Shown here: positions 9,501 to 17,318 of the stretch, piece after piece
Layout of the letters: every line of letters starts with the position of its first letter
How positions within the stretch are numbered: position 1 is the first letter of the stretch
Source of the DNA: Chloroflexi bacterium HGW-Chloroflexi-6
GTDB lineage: Bacteria; Chloroflexota; Anaerolineae; Anaerolineales; Villigracilaceae
Length of the DNA stretch: 64,000 nt
Reading direction: 5' to 3'
Assembly: GCA_002840685.1 (NCBI GenBank)
Contig: PHBU01000019.1
Coordinates: 21,398 to 85,397 of the forward strand
Position numbers and translations under genes: made by a program
The notes under the pieces: model-generated
The model's database searches: none
What the model was told of the DNA's origin: nothing
What the model saw: the letters and a program-made list of their open reading frames with translations, nothing else

Positions 9501-12500
9501 GTCTGAAAACAATTACCGAATATTATCAGGATGACATCCGCAAAGGACGCCCGATTTCGGTCACAATGAAAGATTCCGGTGATAACCCGTTATCGCAGCA
9601 ACTCTTCTTCTATGATAGCAGCACTTTCCCATACTCGGTCAATGCCCCGAGGAAAGCAGATTGTTCAACCTGCCCGCCCTACAGGGGCTTGTTCGGTGCC
9701 TGGGTGCGGACGGTTGCCCAGGAAAACTGGGTTTACGCCAGCGATGGCTCGTCCCGCGCCACGCGTGAGGAGTATACCTACGAAGAGACTTATGGTAACC
9801 AGGTTGGACTGCAAAGCCAATCTTGGGACGGCTCAGCCTGGGTGAATCATATTCGCACGGAAACAAATTATTCCCCCAATACCAATGGGGTTTACCTGGT
9901 TGGCCTGCCCGGGCGCATCCGCCAGTTGGATGCGGGCGGCAATGTGCTTGGCAGCAATCTGTACTTATACGACTACAACTTGGGTGATTACCAGACTGTG
10001 CCAACTCAGGGGGTTTTGACCGCTGTCCGTTCGCGCAACACCGGTTTCAGCCAGGTATCCTATACTTATGATGGCTGGGGCAACCAAATCAGCCAGACAC
10101 TGTGGTCGACTTATGGCACGGCCAACACGCCTCCGTCCGGCAGCGGACTTGCGACTACGACTCAATACGATCCGCTTTACCATACCTACCCTGTTTCGAG
10201 CACCAACCCGCTCAACCAGACCGTGACCTGGAGCTATAACTACAGCTTGGGCGTCCCGCTCAGCGAAACCGACCTAAATGGCGCGGTAACCAGCGCCGCT
10301 TACGATATCTTTGGGCGCATGAACAAATTGATTCGTCCGGGGGATGATTCCGCCAACCCGTCCATCGAGATTAACTACTTTGATTTGGCCAATCCCTTCC
10401 GCATCGAAATCAGCCAGCGTGTCGCAGATTCGCACTACCTGACCCAGCGGCGTTATTACGACGGCATGGGGCGCCAGTTCAAGACCGAAACCGGGAACAG
10501 CCTGAATGGCAGTTTCTCGCTTTTCAATACCACCCAGACCCTTTTCGACAGCCCGACCGTCACCCGCCAAAGCCTTCCGTACGGCCCCAACGAGCGCCCG
10601 GTCTATACCACCAGCGAGACCCGCTACGAAAACGGGATGAAAATCAGCGAAGTGACCAGCCCGGATGGCTCGCTGACCAGAAGCGTAGCAAACGGCTTGG
10701 CTACCAGCGTTACCGATCCCGCTGGCAGAACGACCATCAGCCTAGCCGATGTCTGGGGGCGGACGGTGTCCGTCACCCCGCCCTTGGATAGCGGCCCGGC
10801 AGTTCACTATACTTACGATGTTTTGGGCCGCCTGATTAGCGCCACACGCGGCGACGCAACCACAAAAATTAAGTATGATATGGCTGGTCAAAAGATAGGC
10901 ATGGATGACCCCGATATGGGGAAAGCCGGGATATTGGAAGATGATAATTGGGGATGGACCTATGCCTACGATGCCCTCGGTAACCTGACAGGCCAGACCG
11001 ACGCGCGCGGCTGCACCCTAACCCTGACCTATGACCTGCTCAACCGCCTGACTGCCAAGAATAGCAGCGGCGCGGGCTGTGGAACGCAGGCTGAGCAGCA
11101 GGTCAACACTACTTACACTTATGATGCCGGGCCAAACGGCAAGGGTCGCCGCACTGGCATGAGCGACGCCAGTGGCTCGGCCGCCTGGGTTTACGACTCG
11201 CGCGGGCGGGTGCTTTCCGAGATCAAAACCATTGCCGGCCAGGTTTATATCACCCAGTGGACCTACAATAGCGCTGACCTGCCGGTAAGCACGATCTACC
11301 CTGACGGGGAGGTTGTCGAAAACACCTACGATGATAATCTGCTCCTGAAAAGCGTTATTGGCGCAAGCAACTACGTTCAGTCTACAACCTACGATTCTGC
11401 CGGGCGCATGACTGAACGCGCGTTGGGCAACGGATTGTTGCAAACCTATAACTACTACGCCTGGAACCAGCAGGGCGGCCGCTTGCAAAGCCTTGTCACA
11501 GGAGGGCTGCAAAACCTGTCCTACCAGTACGACCAGGTTGGCAATATCGACCAGATTTACGATTCGACTACTGCCAACGAAACCCAATCTTTTGAGTACG
11601 ATGCCCTTGATCGCCTGACCCGCTGGACCCTTTCGCATCCCAACCAGACCACCCAGGAAGAAATCTACACCTACGATCTCCTGACCGGTAACCTGGCCAG
11701 CAAGGCTGGGGAGTCCTTGATCTATGGCGACCCGAACCATGCCCATGCTGCGACAACCATGGGAGACAACACCTACATCTATGATCTCAACGGTAACCAG
11801 CGCTTCCGAAATATTGCCAACAACGGCCAGTATGAACTTCTCTACGATGCCGAAAACCGCCTTGTGGAAATCAAGAAAAACAACACAACCATCGCCCAAT
11901 TTGTCTTTGATGGCGATGGCAAGCGCGTGGTTTCTCACGAGGACGGGCGAACAACCTACTTCTTGGGGCCTGTAGAGATTCAAAATCCGACCCAGGGGAC
12001 GCCGCCTGCGCCGCTAACGCCGACGCCAATAGTTTCCCCGACGCCAACGCCGATAGATTTTTCTCCGATGCCGTTTAAGCCTTCTCGCTCGTGGGAATTT
12101 TCCACCACAACTGATGGTTGGGGAGCTCCAAATTCTCATATTTCTGGCCTTACCTGGCTGTCGGGCGGCTACTTGGGCGGTAACATTATCGGGACTGACC
12201 CGTATCTCTTTTCAGCAGATTACCTGTCAGTTAGTATGACTGACAATAAAATTATCAAAATACGGATGCGAAACTACTCCAACAGCACAATGGCCCAGTT
12301 ATTTTTCATTACCACGACCGATACCGCGTGGAATGAGGCTAAGTCCAAAGTGTTTGCCATCCAGCCCAATTCAGGGTTTACGGAATACACAATTGATATG
12401 TCGAGTGTTGCAGGTTGGACAGGCACGCTGCGAAGGTTGAGATTTGACCCTGTCACCTTACAAGGCTCTTTTGCGGTGGATTATGTTCGAATTGGTGTGG

Positions 12501-14647
12501 ACCCTGATTGGGAATTTAATTCTGCTGCCGAAGGCTGGGGACAGCCCAGTTCGCATGTCTCGAACTTTGGATGGCAAGCGGGCGGGTATATTGGCGGAGA
12601 TATTACCGGTAACGGCCCTTTCATCTTGTCAACGGACAATTTAGGGTTTGATATATCCAACGATAAACATGTAAAAATCCGCCTGAAGAATGCCACCAAT
12701 AGTACATCGGCCCAGTTGTTTTTTACAACAAACACCAGCCAGGCGTTTAGTGAGAGCAAGTCAAAGCTGTTCCTAGTAGTTCCCAATTCTGACTATACGG
12801 AATATGTGATTGACATGTCTGCCCTGCCAGATTGGACGGGAACTTTAAGGCAACTCCGTTTTGACCCCGGTTCTTCTACTGGCGCTTTCAGCGTTGATTC
12901 CATTCAACTTGGGCGAGCCTTTGTGCCTTCGCCTCCTCTCAGCGAAAGCACGCCTCATCCTGAACGTTACTTTGTAGAACAGGGTGGTTCTGTTGTTATC
13001 GAAGCAGAAAATTATACGGGAAGGATATCTGGCACAGGTAGCGCCATCAACCACGCCTGGCAAACTGTTACGGAGGTTGGCGGTTATGTGGGCTCTGGAA
13101 CCATGCAGGCCCTGCCCAATACCGGCGTGAGGACAGATTTGCAAATCAACGGCCCGGCACTGACTTATCGGATTAGTTTCCAGACATCCGGAACCTATTA
13201 TGTGTACTTGCGTGGCTATGGAGGTGGGTCGGATGATTCAGTTCATGTGGGTATTAATAATGTTGCCGTGACAACGAATGCCGGTTCAGGGCTGGATGTT
13301 TTTGGAAACTCATCCTTTACCTGGCGGAATCTTTACAACGGGGTTCCCACCCAGGTGAATATTCCATCTGCCGGAGTGTACACTTTTTATGTGTGGATGC
13401 GAGAAGACGGAACGGTGGTTGACCGCATCTGGTTGAGCAAAACAGCCGGGGCGATAGCCAATGGAAGCACAGCAACTGGTCCCGCGGAAAGCGCCCTGTC
13501 TTTCCCCGAGCCAACGCCGGTGCCATCACCCACTGCAACCAATACGCTGGTGGCGACCACTGACCCGGTTAACTACAACGGCACTTGGACCAAATACTAC
13601 TTCGCCGGAGCATCCCGCATCGCCATGCGGAACTGTTCTGGTGCAACCTGCGAAGAGCCGACCTACCTGCTCTCCGACCACCTCGGCTCGACCAGCATCA
13701 CCACCGACTCAACCGGAGCGAAAACCTCCGAACTGCGCTACAAGCCCTGGGGCGAAGTCCGCTATTCGTGGACCAAGGATATGATTCCCGGCCTGCCCAC
13801 GGATTACACCTTCACCGGTCAGCGCTCGTACATGGACGACCCCACCACAACCGCCGCGACCGAAGGCTTCGGATTAATGTTTTACAATGCCCGCTGGTAC
13901 GACCCCGCCCTGGGACGCTTCGCCCAGGCGGACACGATCATCCCGGATGGTGTCCAAGGATTAGACCGATATGCATATGTAAATAATAACCCGCTCCAGT
14001 ATACGGATCCGAGTGGACATGAACCCAATACACCTGGAGGCTGTTATGATTATATAAATGGTTATTGTGGTTATGCACCTTATCAAAATGGAGGTGTTGA
14101 GCATAATGAATATACGTTGAGTCAGGATATTCAGAAAGAAATTACAGAAGCTGATGCCAATGCTGGTACACCTGCTCTAGCTGCAGCTTCCACGGCTTTA
14201 TCTGACGCCGCAAATAATCAAAGCAGCTTTGTTGAAGATACAGCTAAGATAGCTATTTCAGGTTCTGTCGGTTATGCGGTTCCTGCTGCTTTGGGATGCA
14301 GTGCGGCTACTTTGGGTTGTGTTGCAGCAGGTGGTGCGGTAGCCGCTGGGTCTTATGTTGCAGCCGAAGCTGCCGATCACGCAAATGCTGAGGCGTACAG
14401 TGCCGTTAGTTCTGCTATTGACACTGCCACTAGCTATACCGAAGGTGAAGATTCATTGAATGTTTCCCTAACTACGGTGACAGAATCAATTACACCGGGA
14501 AGTGACCAACCCATGACGACAACGATTCCAATGACTAATACATTTTATATATTCGAAATCCAAGGATATAAAGGAAAAATCCTATTATCGCAAAAGCAAG
14601 CCGAATACGTAAATGGCTTATTGGGAGGAGGCTTGTTAATCCCATGA
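6566..14647 (+). CDS. Giant secreted SpvB/RHS-repeat polymorphic-toxin-like protein with inserted carbohydrate-binding-like modules
   Basis: About 2693 residues. ATG at 6566 is preceded by AAGAGG at 6553; a GTG two codons earlier is less likely. Order: signal peptide (~1-28), Thr/Pro-rich linker (~45-120), beta-rich domain, SpvB-like block (~380-480, GTFALPIEVPPGPGG), a long YD-repeat region with many YDxxGR units (~1050-1800), then an insert (~1810-2330) with two tandem ~136-residue beta modules (nt 12092-12499 and 12509-12910, each starting WEFxxxxxGWG) and a CBM6-like module (nt 12969-13445, VVIEAENYTG), then the RHS core (LLSDHLGSTS to YTDPSG, ~2345-2490) and a unique ~205-residue tip. 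Known RHS shells encapsulate a toxic tip; the tip here has an Ala/Gly-rich hydrophobic stretch and no recognised toxin motif. Base composition turns AT-rich from about 13960, just where the tip begins, suggesting tip exchange. Confidence 0.93.
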   Translation: MKKLIHLSMLVVLVLQSFFPAIDAMAKEASQAALISQKQAGLQQDATTTPAVGVTPQDESTPELTPTPTIDEPTVIFSETPTATTTPIETPAVTVTPTETPLPPTPEMSATPIPTQTDNAQPVGEQYEILLEANPEFISPGGQVNLQWQVIGNGLDGADLVFALPYGVAIKADKKQELDAEKSTEIYRIPAEEKGILHLEVDPNAEMPVLIQALLLPQDTGADQMTYLDAEPLAQAQIALIEKLEIQKAGGKVAGLNGKVKVTFSEDTLSESAEVFIHRPLPESMPPHSLSGQPFEINARSANNRKEISKFSDEVRIEVDYSYLNVSESQAADLALYWYNEESGEWEILPSSVNTETKTLYASTTHFTVFDVDIHNWQASRLPTLDSFQVSGFTGAGTFALPIEVPPGPGGLQPSLALTYNSQAVDQALSFSQASWVGMGWSLDTGMIERNTKGTTSNTKDDTFFLTLNGVSSMLIQDENGYHLADENFWKIEKLENPDSWVVKDKVGNTYYFEYTAKAAYFIGRKNNDPETYCGNYAHLTYEWHLTRVRNIYGKELTYTYAKETKTFIYEEYSNTHEACRSTGETFTDTAVYPQTIVYSHSRYRVRFDLADRADYKASLANPGAHESFMRKRLSNIYVEQDSDGNGTFETIIRRYQLTYAGNDSPNLVWPGVVWTAGGKTSTLEKVQEFGLNGAQALPAHTFTYYDADLVSANINGDINNMHLMRAENGYGGVVEFEYDVWVSDKHAPRYNTLLDLGYRGDDQLLEDLQVMRSCQPDGHSKRIDVFQSQGSATCNWLGGAQRYTLDIRGLVVSNTPELQAQIRPGGFYRVSGSIAANDNTISYGFWDGVEPQQPIMAGGNLFKLAADRNKAEILISATGTSNWSGVSWVKLELVPAFYRVTQKRIFDGRGHEYPFSYTYEGAAVNHSGLVDPTAYCPLQTTEPYSSWLYKDDVSCREFTLLNSQFRGHSRVTEIGPNGLKTITEYYQDDIRKGRPISVTMKDSGDNPLSQQLFFYDSSTFPYSVNAPRKADCSTCPPYRGLFGAWVRTVAQENWVYASDGSSRATREEYTYEETYGNQVGLQSQSWDGSAWVNHIRTETNYSPNTNGVYLVGLPGRIRQLDAGGNVLGSNLYLYDYNLGDYQTVPTQGVLTAVRSRNTGFSQVSYTYDGWGNQISQTLWSTYGTANTPPSGSGLATTTQYDPLYHTYPVSSTNPLNQTVTWSYNYSLGVPLSETDLNGAVTSAAYDIFGRMNKLIRPGDDSANPSIEINYFDLANPFRIEISQRVADSHYLTQRRYYDGMGRQFKTETGNSLNGSFSLFNTTQTLFDSPTVTRQSLPYGPNERPVYTTSETRYENGMKISEVTSPDGSLTRSVANGLATSVTDPAGRTTISLADVWGRTVSVTPPLDSGPAVHYTYDVLGRLISATRGDATTKIKYDMAGQKIGMDDPDMGKAGILEDDNWGWTYAYDALGNLTGQTDARGCTLTLTYDLLNRLTAKNSSGAGCGTQAEQQVNTTYTYDAGPNGKGRRTGMSDASGSAAWVYDSRGRVLSEIKTIAGQVYITQWTYNSADLPVSTIYPDGEVVENTYDDNLLLKSVIGASNYVQSTTYDSAGRMTERALGNGLLQTYNYYAWNQQGGRLQSLVTGGLQNLSYQYDQVGNIDQIYDSTTANETQSFEYDALDRLTRWTLSHPNQTTQEEIYTYDLLTGNLASKAGESLIYGDPNHAHAATTMGDNTYIYDLNGNQRFRNIANNGQYELLYDAENRLVEIKKNNTTIAQFVFDGDGKRVVSHEDGRTTYFLGPVEIQNPTQGTPPAPLTPTPIVSPTPTPIDFSPMPFKPSRSWEFSTTTDGWGAPNSHISGLTWLSGGYLGGNIIGTDPYLFSADYLSVSMTDNKIIKIRMRNYSNSTMAQLFFITTTDTAWNEAKSKVFAIQPNSGFTEYTIDMSSVAGWTGTLRRLRFDPVTLQGSFAVDYVRIGVDPDWEFNSAAEGWGQPSSHVSNFGWQAGGYIGGDITGNGPFILSTDNLGFDISNDKHVKIRLKNATNSTSAQLFFTTNTSQAFSESKSKLFLVVPNSDYTEYVIDMSALPDWTGTLRQLRFDPGSSTGAFSVDSIQLGRAFVPSPPLSESTPHPERYFVEQGGSVVIEAENYTGRISGTGSAINHAWQTVTEVGGYVGSGTMQALPNTGVRTDLQINGPALTYRISFQTSGTYYVYLRGYGGGSDDSVHVGINNVAVTTNAGSGLDVFGNSSFTWRNLYNGVPTQVNIPSAGVYTFYVWMREDGTVVDRIWLSKTAGAIANGSTATGPAESALSFPEPTPVPSPTATNTLVATTDPVNYNGTWTKYYFAGASRIAMRNCSGATCEEPTYLLSDHLGSTSITTDSTGAKTSELRYKPWGEVRYSWTKDMIPGLPTDYTFTGQRSYMDDPTTTAATEGFGLMFYNARWYDPALGRFAQADTIIPDGVQGLDRYAYVNNNPLQYTDPSGHEPNTPGGCYDYINGYCGYAPYQNGGVEHNEYTLSQDIQKEITEADANAGTPALAAASTALSDAANNQSSFVEDTAKIAISGSVGYAVPAALGCSAATLGCVAAGGAVAAGSYVAAEAADHANAEAYSAVSSAIDTATSYTEGEDSLNVSLTTVTESITPGSDQPMTTTIPMTNTFYIFEIQGYKGKILLSQKQAEYVNGLLGGGLLIP

Positions 14648-14952
14648 AGAAGCCGCATTTTTGGCCTATTAGTATGTTAACTGCTGTATTGATTTATTAT
14701 TTGCTGGAGAAGTTTTATGACTTATGGAAAACGGGAATTTGGCCTCCACAATTACCTGTTTTACTAGTTATATTAACTTTGAGTTTGGGTATATTGATAT
14801 TTATTGTTTCTTACCTGACCAGTAAGTCGTTATGGAACGATTTGAATTTGTTTAAAAAAAAACCTATTTTGGGATTAGCTCTTCTACTCTTATTGGTGCT
14901 TAGTGCTGTAGTTTTTGGCATTAGTTTTTTCTCTTTGCTCGCTTCTCTATAA
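14644..14952 (+). CDS. Small three-helix membrane protein, candidate immunity protein
   Basis: A 102-residue protein whose ATG overlaps the RHS stop by 4 bp (ATGA), so translation is coupled. It has three hydrophobic segments (~8-26, ~37-58, ~77-98) separated by short basic loops. It is as AT-rich as the RHS tip and unlike the flanking genes. In polymorphic toxin loci the gene directly after the toxin tip encodes its immunity protein; a membrane immunity protein would fit a membrane-active tip. No family recognised; the immunity role is inferred from position only. Confidence 0.75.
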   Translation: MKKPHFWPISMLTAVLIYYLLEKFYDLWKTGIWPPQLPVLLVILTLSLGILIFIVSYLTSKSLWNDLNLFKKKPILGLALLLLLVLSAVVFGISFFSLLASL

Positions 14953-14966
14953 ACTGTAGTGATATT

Positions 14967-15149
14967 GACAACCCCACCACAACCAACGCAACCGAAGGTT
15001 TCGGATTAATGTTTTATAATGCCCGTTGGTATGACTCTTTATCCTACATTCCGCACCCTTTCATCGCTTTTTCGGATAATTTGGTCAATCTGAGCCATTC
15101 GGTTGATTATTGCAGGGAGCACGGCCTTGAATATAGAAAAATGACATAG
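14967..15149 (+). pseudogene. Orphan RHS core/tip cassette fragment
   Basis: A start-less open stretch whose first 23 codons (14967-15035) repeat the RHS core at 13838-13903 almost exactly (EGFGLMFYNARWYD), then diverge into a different ~38-residue tail ending at TAG 15147. RHS loci keep such displaced tips downstream after tip replacement by homologous recombination in the core. There is no start codon or ribosome site, so it is not expressed alone. Confidence 0.8.
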
Positions 15150-15530
15150 TTCAAACACCCGGCCTGCCCATCACCGATGATCTTGCCTTTGGATATGATG
15201 CCTAAATCGCTTCAGGCAATGAAAAATTACGCTTATTTTCTCTATGTGAGCGCCTGATAGCCATTACAAAGCTCAAATCATGGCCTGAAAAGCACATTTT
15301 TGACCCATGACCCGCCCCGTAATAATTACCGAAAATACGAGCAGAGGGGTGTGGAATGTGGGCTTTATTTACCCAGCTACTCGGTACTTTTCTGGCTATT
15401 CTAGTTGTATTAAATCTTGTTCGAATAATTTATTTTGGTTTGTGATACTTTCATCTTGTATTAAAGTGTGTTCTGGCTTTGCGCAATCAAGACAAGCCGA
15501 GCAACTTTAATCGTTTATCACAACAGACCA
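15150..15530. other. AT-rich intergenic stretch without a supported gene
   Basis: No convincing coding sequence is seen. A 67-codon open frame at 15307-15510 has no ribosome site and no domain character. Two imperfect copies of TTGTATTAAA occur about 52 bp apart (15407 and 15456). It may be further decayed RHS cassette sequence. Confidence 0.5.
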
Positions 15531-15533
15531 AAC

Positions 15534-15569
15534 AAAAAAATACCAAAGCTATTGCTTCGGTATTTTTTT
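15534..15569 (-). terminator. Intrinsic terminator after the tRNA-Val pseudogene
   Basis: On the minus strand ATACCGAAGC, loop AATA, GCTTTGGTAT (one G-U pair) followed by a T tract. A-rich and T-rich flanks make it potentially bidirectional. Confidence 0.8.
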
Positions 15570-15584
15570 GTGGGCGCGACCCAC

Positions 15585-15654
15585 AGGACAAGCGAGACTC
15601 GAACCCTGATCTCATGTGTGTGAACCATTTGCTCCAACCAACTGAGCTGTGCCC
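15585..15654 (-). pseudogene. Decayed tandem copy of tRNA-Val
   Basis: The minus strand keeps the D arm (GCTCAGTTGGTT), the CAC anticodon (TTCACAC) and the T arm (GGGTTCGAGTC) of the intact tRNA-Val at 15724-15797, but the acceptor and anticodon stems have lost pairing, and an insertion of about 14 bases separates it from the old acceptor sequence GTCGCGCCC at 15573-15581. It has its own terminator downstream, consistent with duplication of a whole transcription unit followed by decay. Confidence 0.75.
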
Positions 15655-15682
15655 GTTTTTCGCATGGGTCAGTTAAAACAAA

Positions 15683-15714
15683 AAAGACCGGGAGCGGCGT
15701 GCTGCCACGGTCTT
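15683..15714 (-). terminator. Terminator of tRNA-Val
   Basis: AAGACCG paired with CGGTCTT around a GC-rich loop, followed on the minus strand by a T-rich stretch, 10 bp past the tRNA 3' end. Confidence 0.7.
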
Positions 15715-15723
15715 CTGTTTGTG

Positions 15724-15797
15724 TGGGCGCGAAGGGACTCGAACCCCTGACCTCATGTGTGTGATACATGCGCTCTAACCAACTGAGCTACGCGCCC
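15724..15797 (-). tRNA. tRNA-Val (anticodon CAC)
   Basis: Seven perfect acceptor pairs (GGGCGCG with CGCGCCC), discriminator A, anticodon stem CATGT/ACATG with loop ATCACAC, giving CAC for codon GUG; T loop TTCGAGT. CCA is not encoded. A consensus-like promoter lies just upstream and a terminator downstream. Confidence 0.95.
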
Positions 15798-15817
15798 GTT
15801 TTTCACGTGCGGGCCGA

Positions 15818-15846
15818 ATTATAAGACAGGTTCCGGCCTTTGGCAA
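15818..15846 (-). promoter_or_regulatory. Promoter of tRNA-Val
   Basis: On the minus strand TTGCCA (15846-15841), 17-bp spacer, TATAAT (15823-15818), 20 bp before the tRNA 5' end. It lies between the tRNA and the end of the M23 peptidase gene. Confidence 0.75.
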
Positions 15847-15856
15847 GGCGTGATTT

Positions 15857-17062
15857 TTAGGGCGCCGGCAGGTACAGCCAGGGGTTGACCTTGCCATACG
15901 AACTGTTCATCAACTCGAAGTGCAGGTGCGCGCCGCTCGAGCGCCCGGTGCTGCCGATCGCACCGATCACTGCGCCCTGGCCCACGCTTTCGCCGCAGAC
16001 TACATTCAGCGCGCTCATGTGCGCGTACAGCGACTGCCAGCCGTTGCCGTGGTCGATCACCACCATGTTGCCGTAGCCCCAATCGTTCCAACCGGCGTAA
16101 ACGATTACCCCGGCATCCACCGCGTACAGCCCTTCGCCCATCGAGCCGGAAATATCCAGCCCGAGATGGTTGGTCTCCGGCGAATAGTCGAAGCCCGAAA
16201 GGTAGTGTTTGTTCGCGGGCCAGATAAAGTAGCCGTAACCGACCGCGCCGTCTGTGATCACGCCGCAGGCTCCCGGCCCCAACTGGCGCGCCACGGCCGG
16301 GTTATCGCGGGTCACGCCGATCGGCGCGCTCCACGAGATGAACTCGCGTGAGCCGCCCGGCACGATCAGCCAGGTTCCCGGCTTGATGTTCGGGTTTGCG
16401 TAATCGCCGATCGTTGCCGGGTCGAGTTTGTTGTTCGGGTAGTTGATGATATCTTCGGGGGTCACGTTCAAGCCGCGCGCCACGCCGTTCAAGCCGTCGC
16501 CGGCCTGCCACTCGTAGTAGGTTCCGTCCACCGGCAGGATGTTGAGTTCCTGTCCAGGACTGAGCCGGTGCGGGTCATCGCGCAGGGTGTAATAATTGCC
16601 CCACAGAATCGTCTGTGGTTTCAGCCCGTATTTTTCAGCGATCCCGAAGACCGTATCGCCGGCCACCACGGTATAAGTGCTGATCTCGGTCCGCGGCCGG
16701 TTGGGGATGATGGTGTGGATCAGCGCCATGCGCGCGATGCCGCGATAAGCGCCTTCCGCTTGCGGGATGGACGCGGCGCTGATCGCGCTCGCAGCAGCTT
16801 CCGTTTCGACGGGCAGGCTCCCGGCCCGGGCGTTTTGGGGCGTGCTGATAAAAAAGACGCGCAGCAAGACAACGATCGCCGCCAGGGCCAGCAAGGTCAA
16901 CCCGCCGGTTGCGATTCGCAGAATGGCGTCGCCCAGCCCCAGCCGCGCCAGGGCTTCGAGCCAGCCTGTCTTATTTTGCCTGTCTTGCCGGGGATTTTGT
17001 TCGATCTGGGATTCTTCCACCGCTTTTGTGGGCGGGGCCACTTCCTGGAATTCTTCGCTCAT
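15857..17062 (-). CDS. Membrane-anchored LysM/M23 peptidoglycan endopeptidase
   Basis: A 401-residue protein: charged N-terminal cytoplasmic tail, one TM helix (~52-72), LysM (~129-176), a second LysM-like segment (~181-236), then an M23 (LytM) domain (~285-395). The zinc ligands are visible: His299 and Asp303 (HLGLD), His379-x-His381 (HLHFE), with His348 as catalytic partner. It should cut peptide cross-links in the cell wall from the outer face of the membrane, in growth or division. It stands alone; upstream lies a repeat-rich gap. Alternatively it could be an EnvC/NlpD-like activator, but the full ligand set favours an active enzyme. Confidence 0.92.
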   Translation of the reverse strand: MSEEFQEVAPPTKAVEESQIEQNPRQDRQNKTGWLEALARLGLGDAILRIATGGLTLLALAAIVVLLRVFFISTPQNARAGSLPVETEAAASAISAASIPQAEGAYRGIARMALIHTIIPNRPRTEISTYTVVAGDTVFGIAEKYGLKPQTILWGNYYTLRDDPHRLSPGQELNILPVDGTYYEWQAGDGLNGVARGLNVTPEDIINYPNNKLDPATIGDYANPNIKPGTWLIVPGGSREFISWSAPIGVTRDNPAVARQLGPGACGVITDGAVGYGYFIWPANKHYLSGFDYSPETNHLGLDISGSMGEGLYAVDAGVIVYAGWNDWGYGNMVVIDHGNGWQSLYAHMSALNVVCGESVGQGAVIGAIGSTGRSSGAHLHFELMNSSYGKVNPWLYLPAP

Positions 17063-17151
17063 TTTTTACCTGTTACGGTCATCATAACATGGCTTTTCGA
17101 AAGCCGTCAAGTTATGCCTTAAACGTTGATTAATCGCGCTACACCGCTCGC

Positions 17152-17268
17152 TTGTCATTTCGACGAGCGATAGCGAGGAGAAATCTGTGCCAAAGTGCAA
17201 GATTTCTACCCTACGGGCACGATGTCGCCGGATCTTGATAAACTCGACCACCACGCTCGAAATGACAA
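17152..17268. repeat. Long palindromic intergenic repeat (MITE/REP-like)
   Basis: The arms TTGTCATTTCGA...CGAGCG (17152-17169) and CGCTCGAAATGACAA (17254-17268) are inverted copies with a 3-base slip. An inner pair GAGAAATC/GATTTC nests between them. It fills the gap between the M23 gene start and the MFS gene end and has no coding content. Similar TGTCATTTCGA-type palindromes are common dispersed repeats in many genomes. Confidence 0.7.
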
Positions 17269-17285
17269 CTCTTTTGGGTTGTGCC

Positions 17286-17318
17286 GGTCGAGTAGGCGCG
17301 CAGCCCTGTATCGAGACC
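17286..17318. repeat. GGTCGAGTAG...TATCGAGACC palindromic repeat, copy 1
   Basis: GGTCGAGTAGG at one end and TATCGAGACC at the other, with a GC-rich middle; imperfect inverted repeat. A second copy lies at 27597-27636 after selB. It ends at the MFS stop codon, where it may serve as a transcript-end hairpin. Confidence 0.7.

Noticed and set aside
11018..11983. 321-codon open frame on the minus strand
   Set aside because: Wholly antisense to the RHS YD-repeat region; it follows from the biased codons of the repeats and has no ribosome site.
15307..15510. 67-codon open frame in the gap after the RHS fragment
   Set aside because: No ribosome site, no domain, Cys/Ser-rich translation.
15899..16891. 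Plus-strand open frames across 15920-17120
   Set aside because: They are shadows of the M23/LysM gene on the minus strand, whose catalytic residues are complete.
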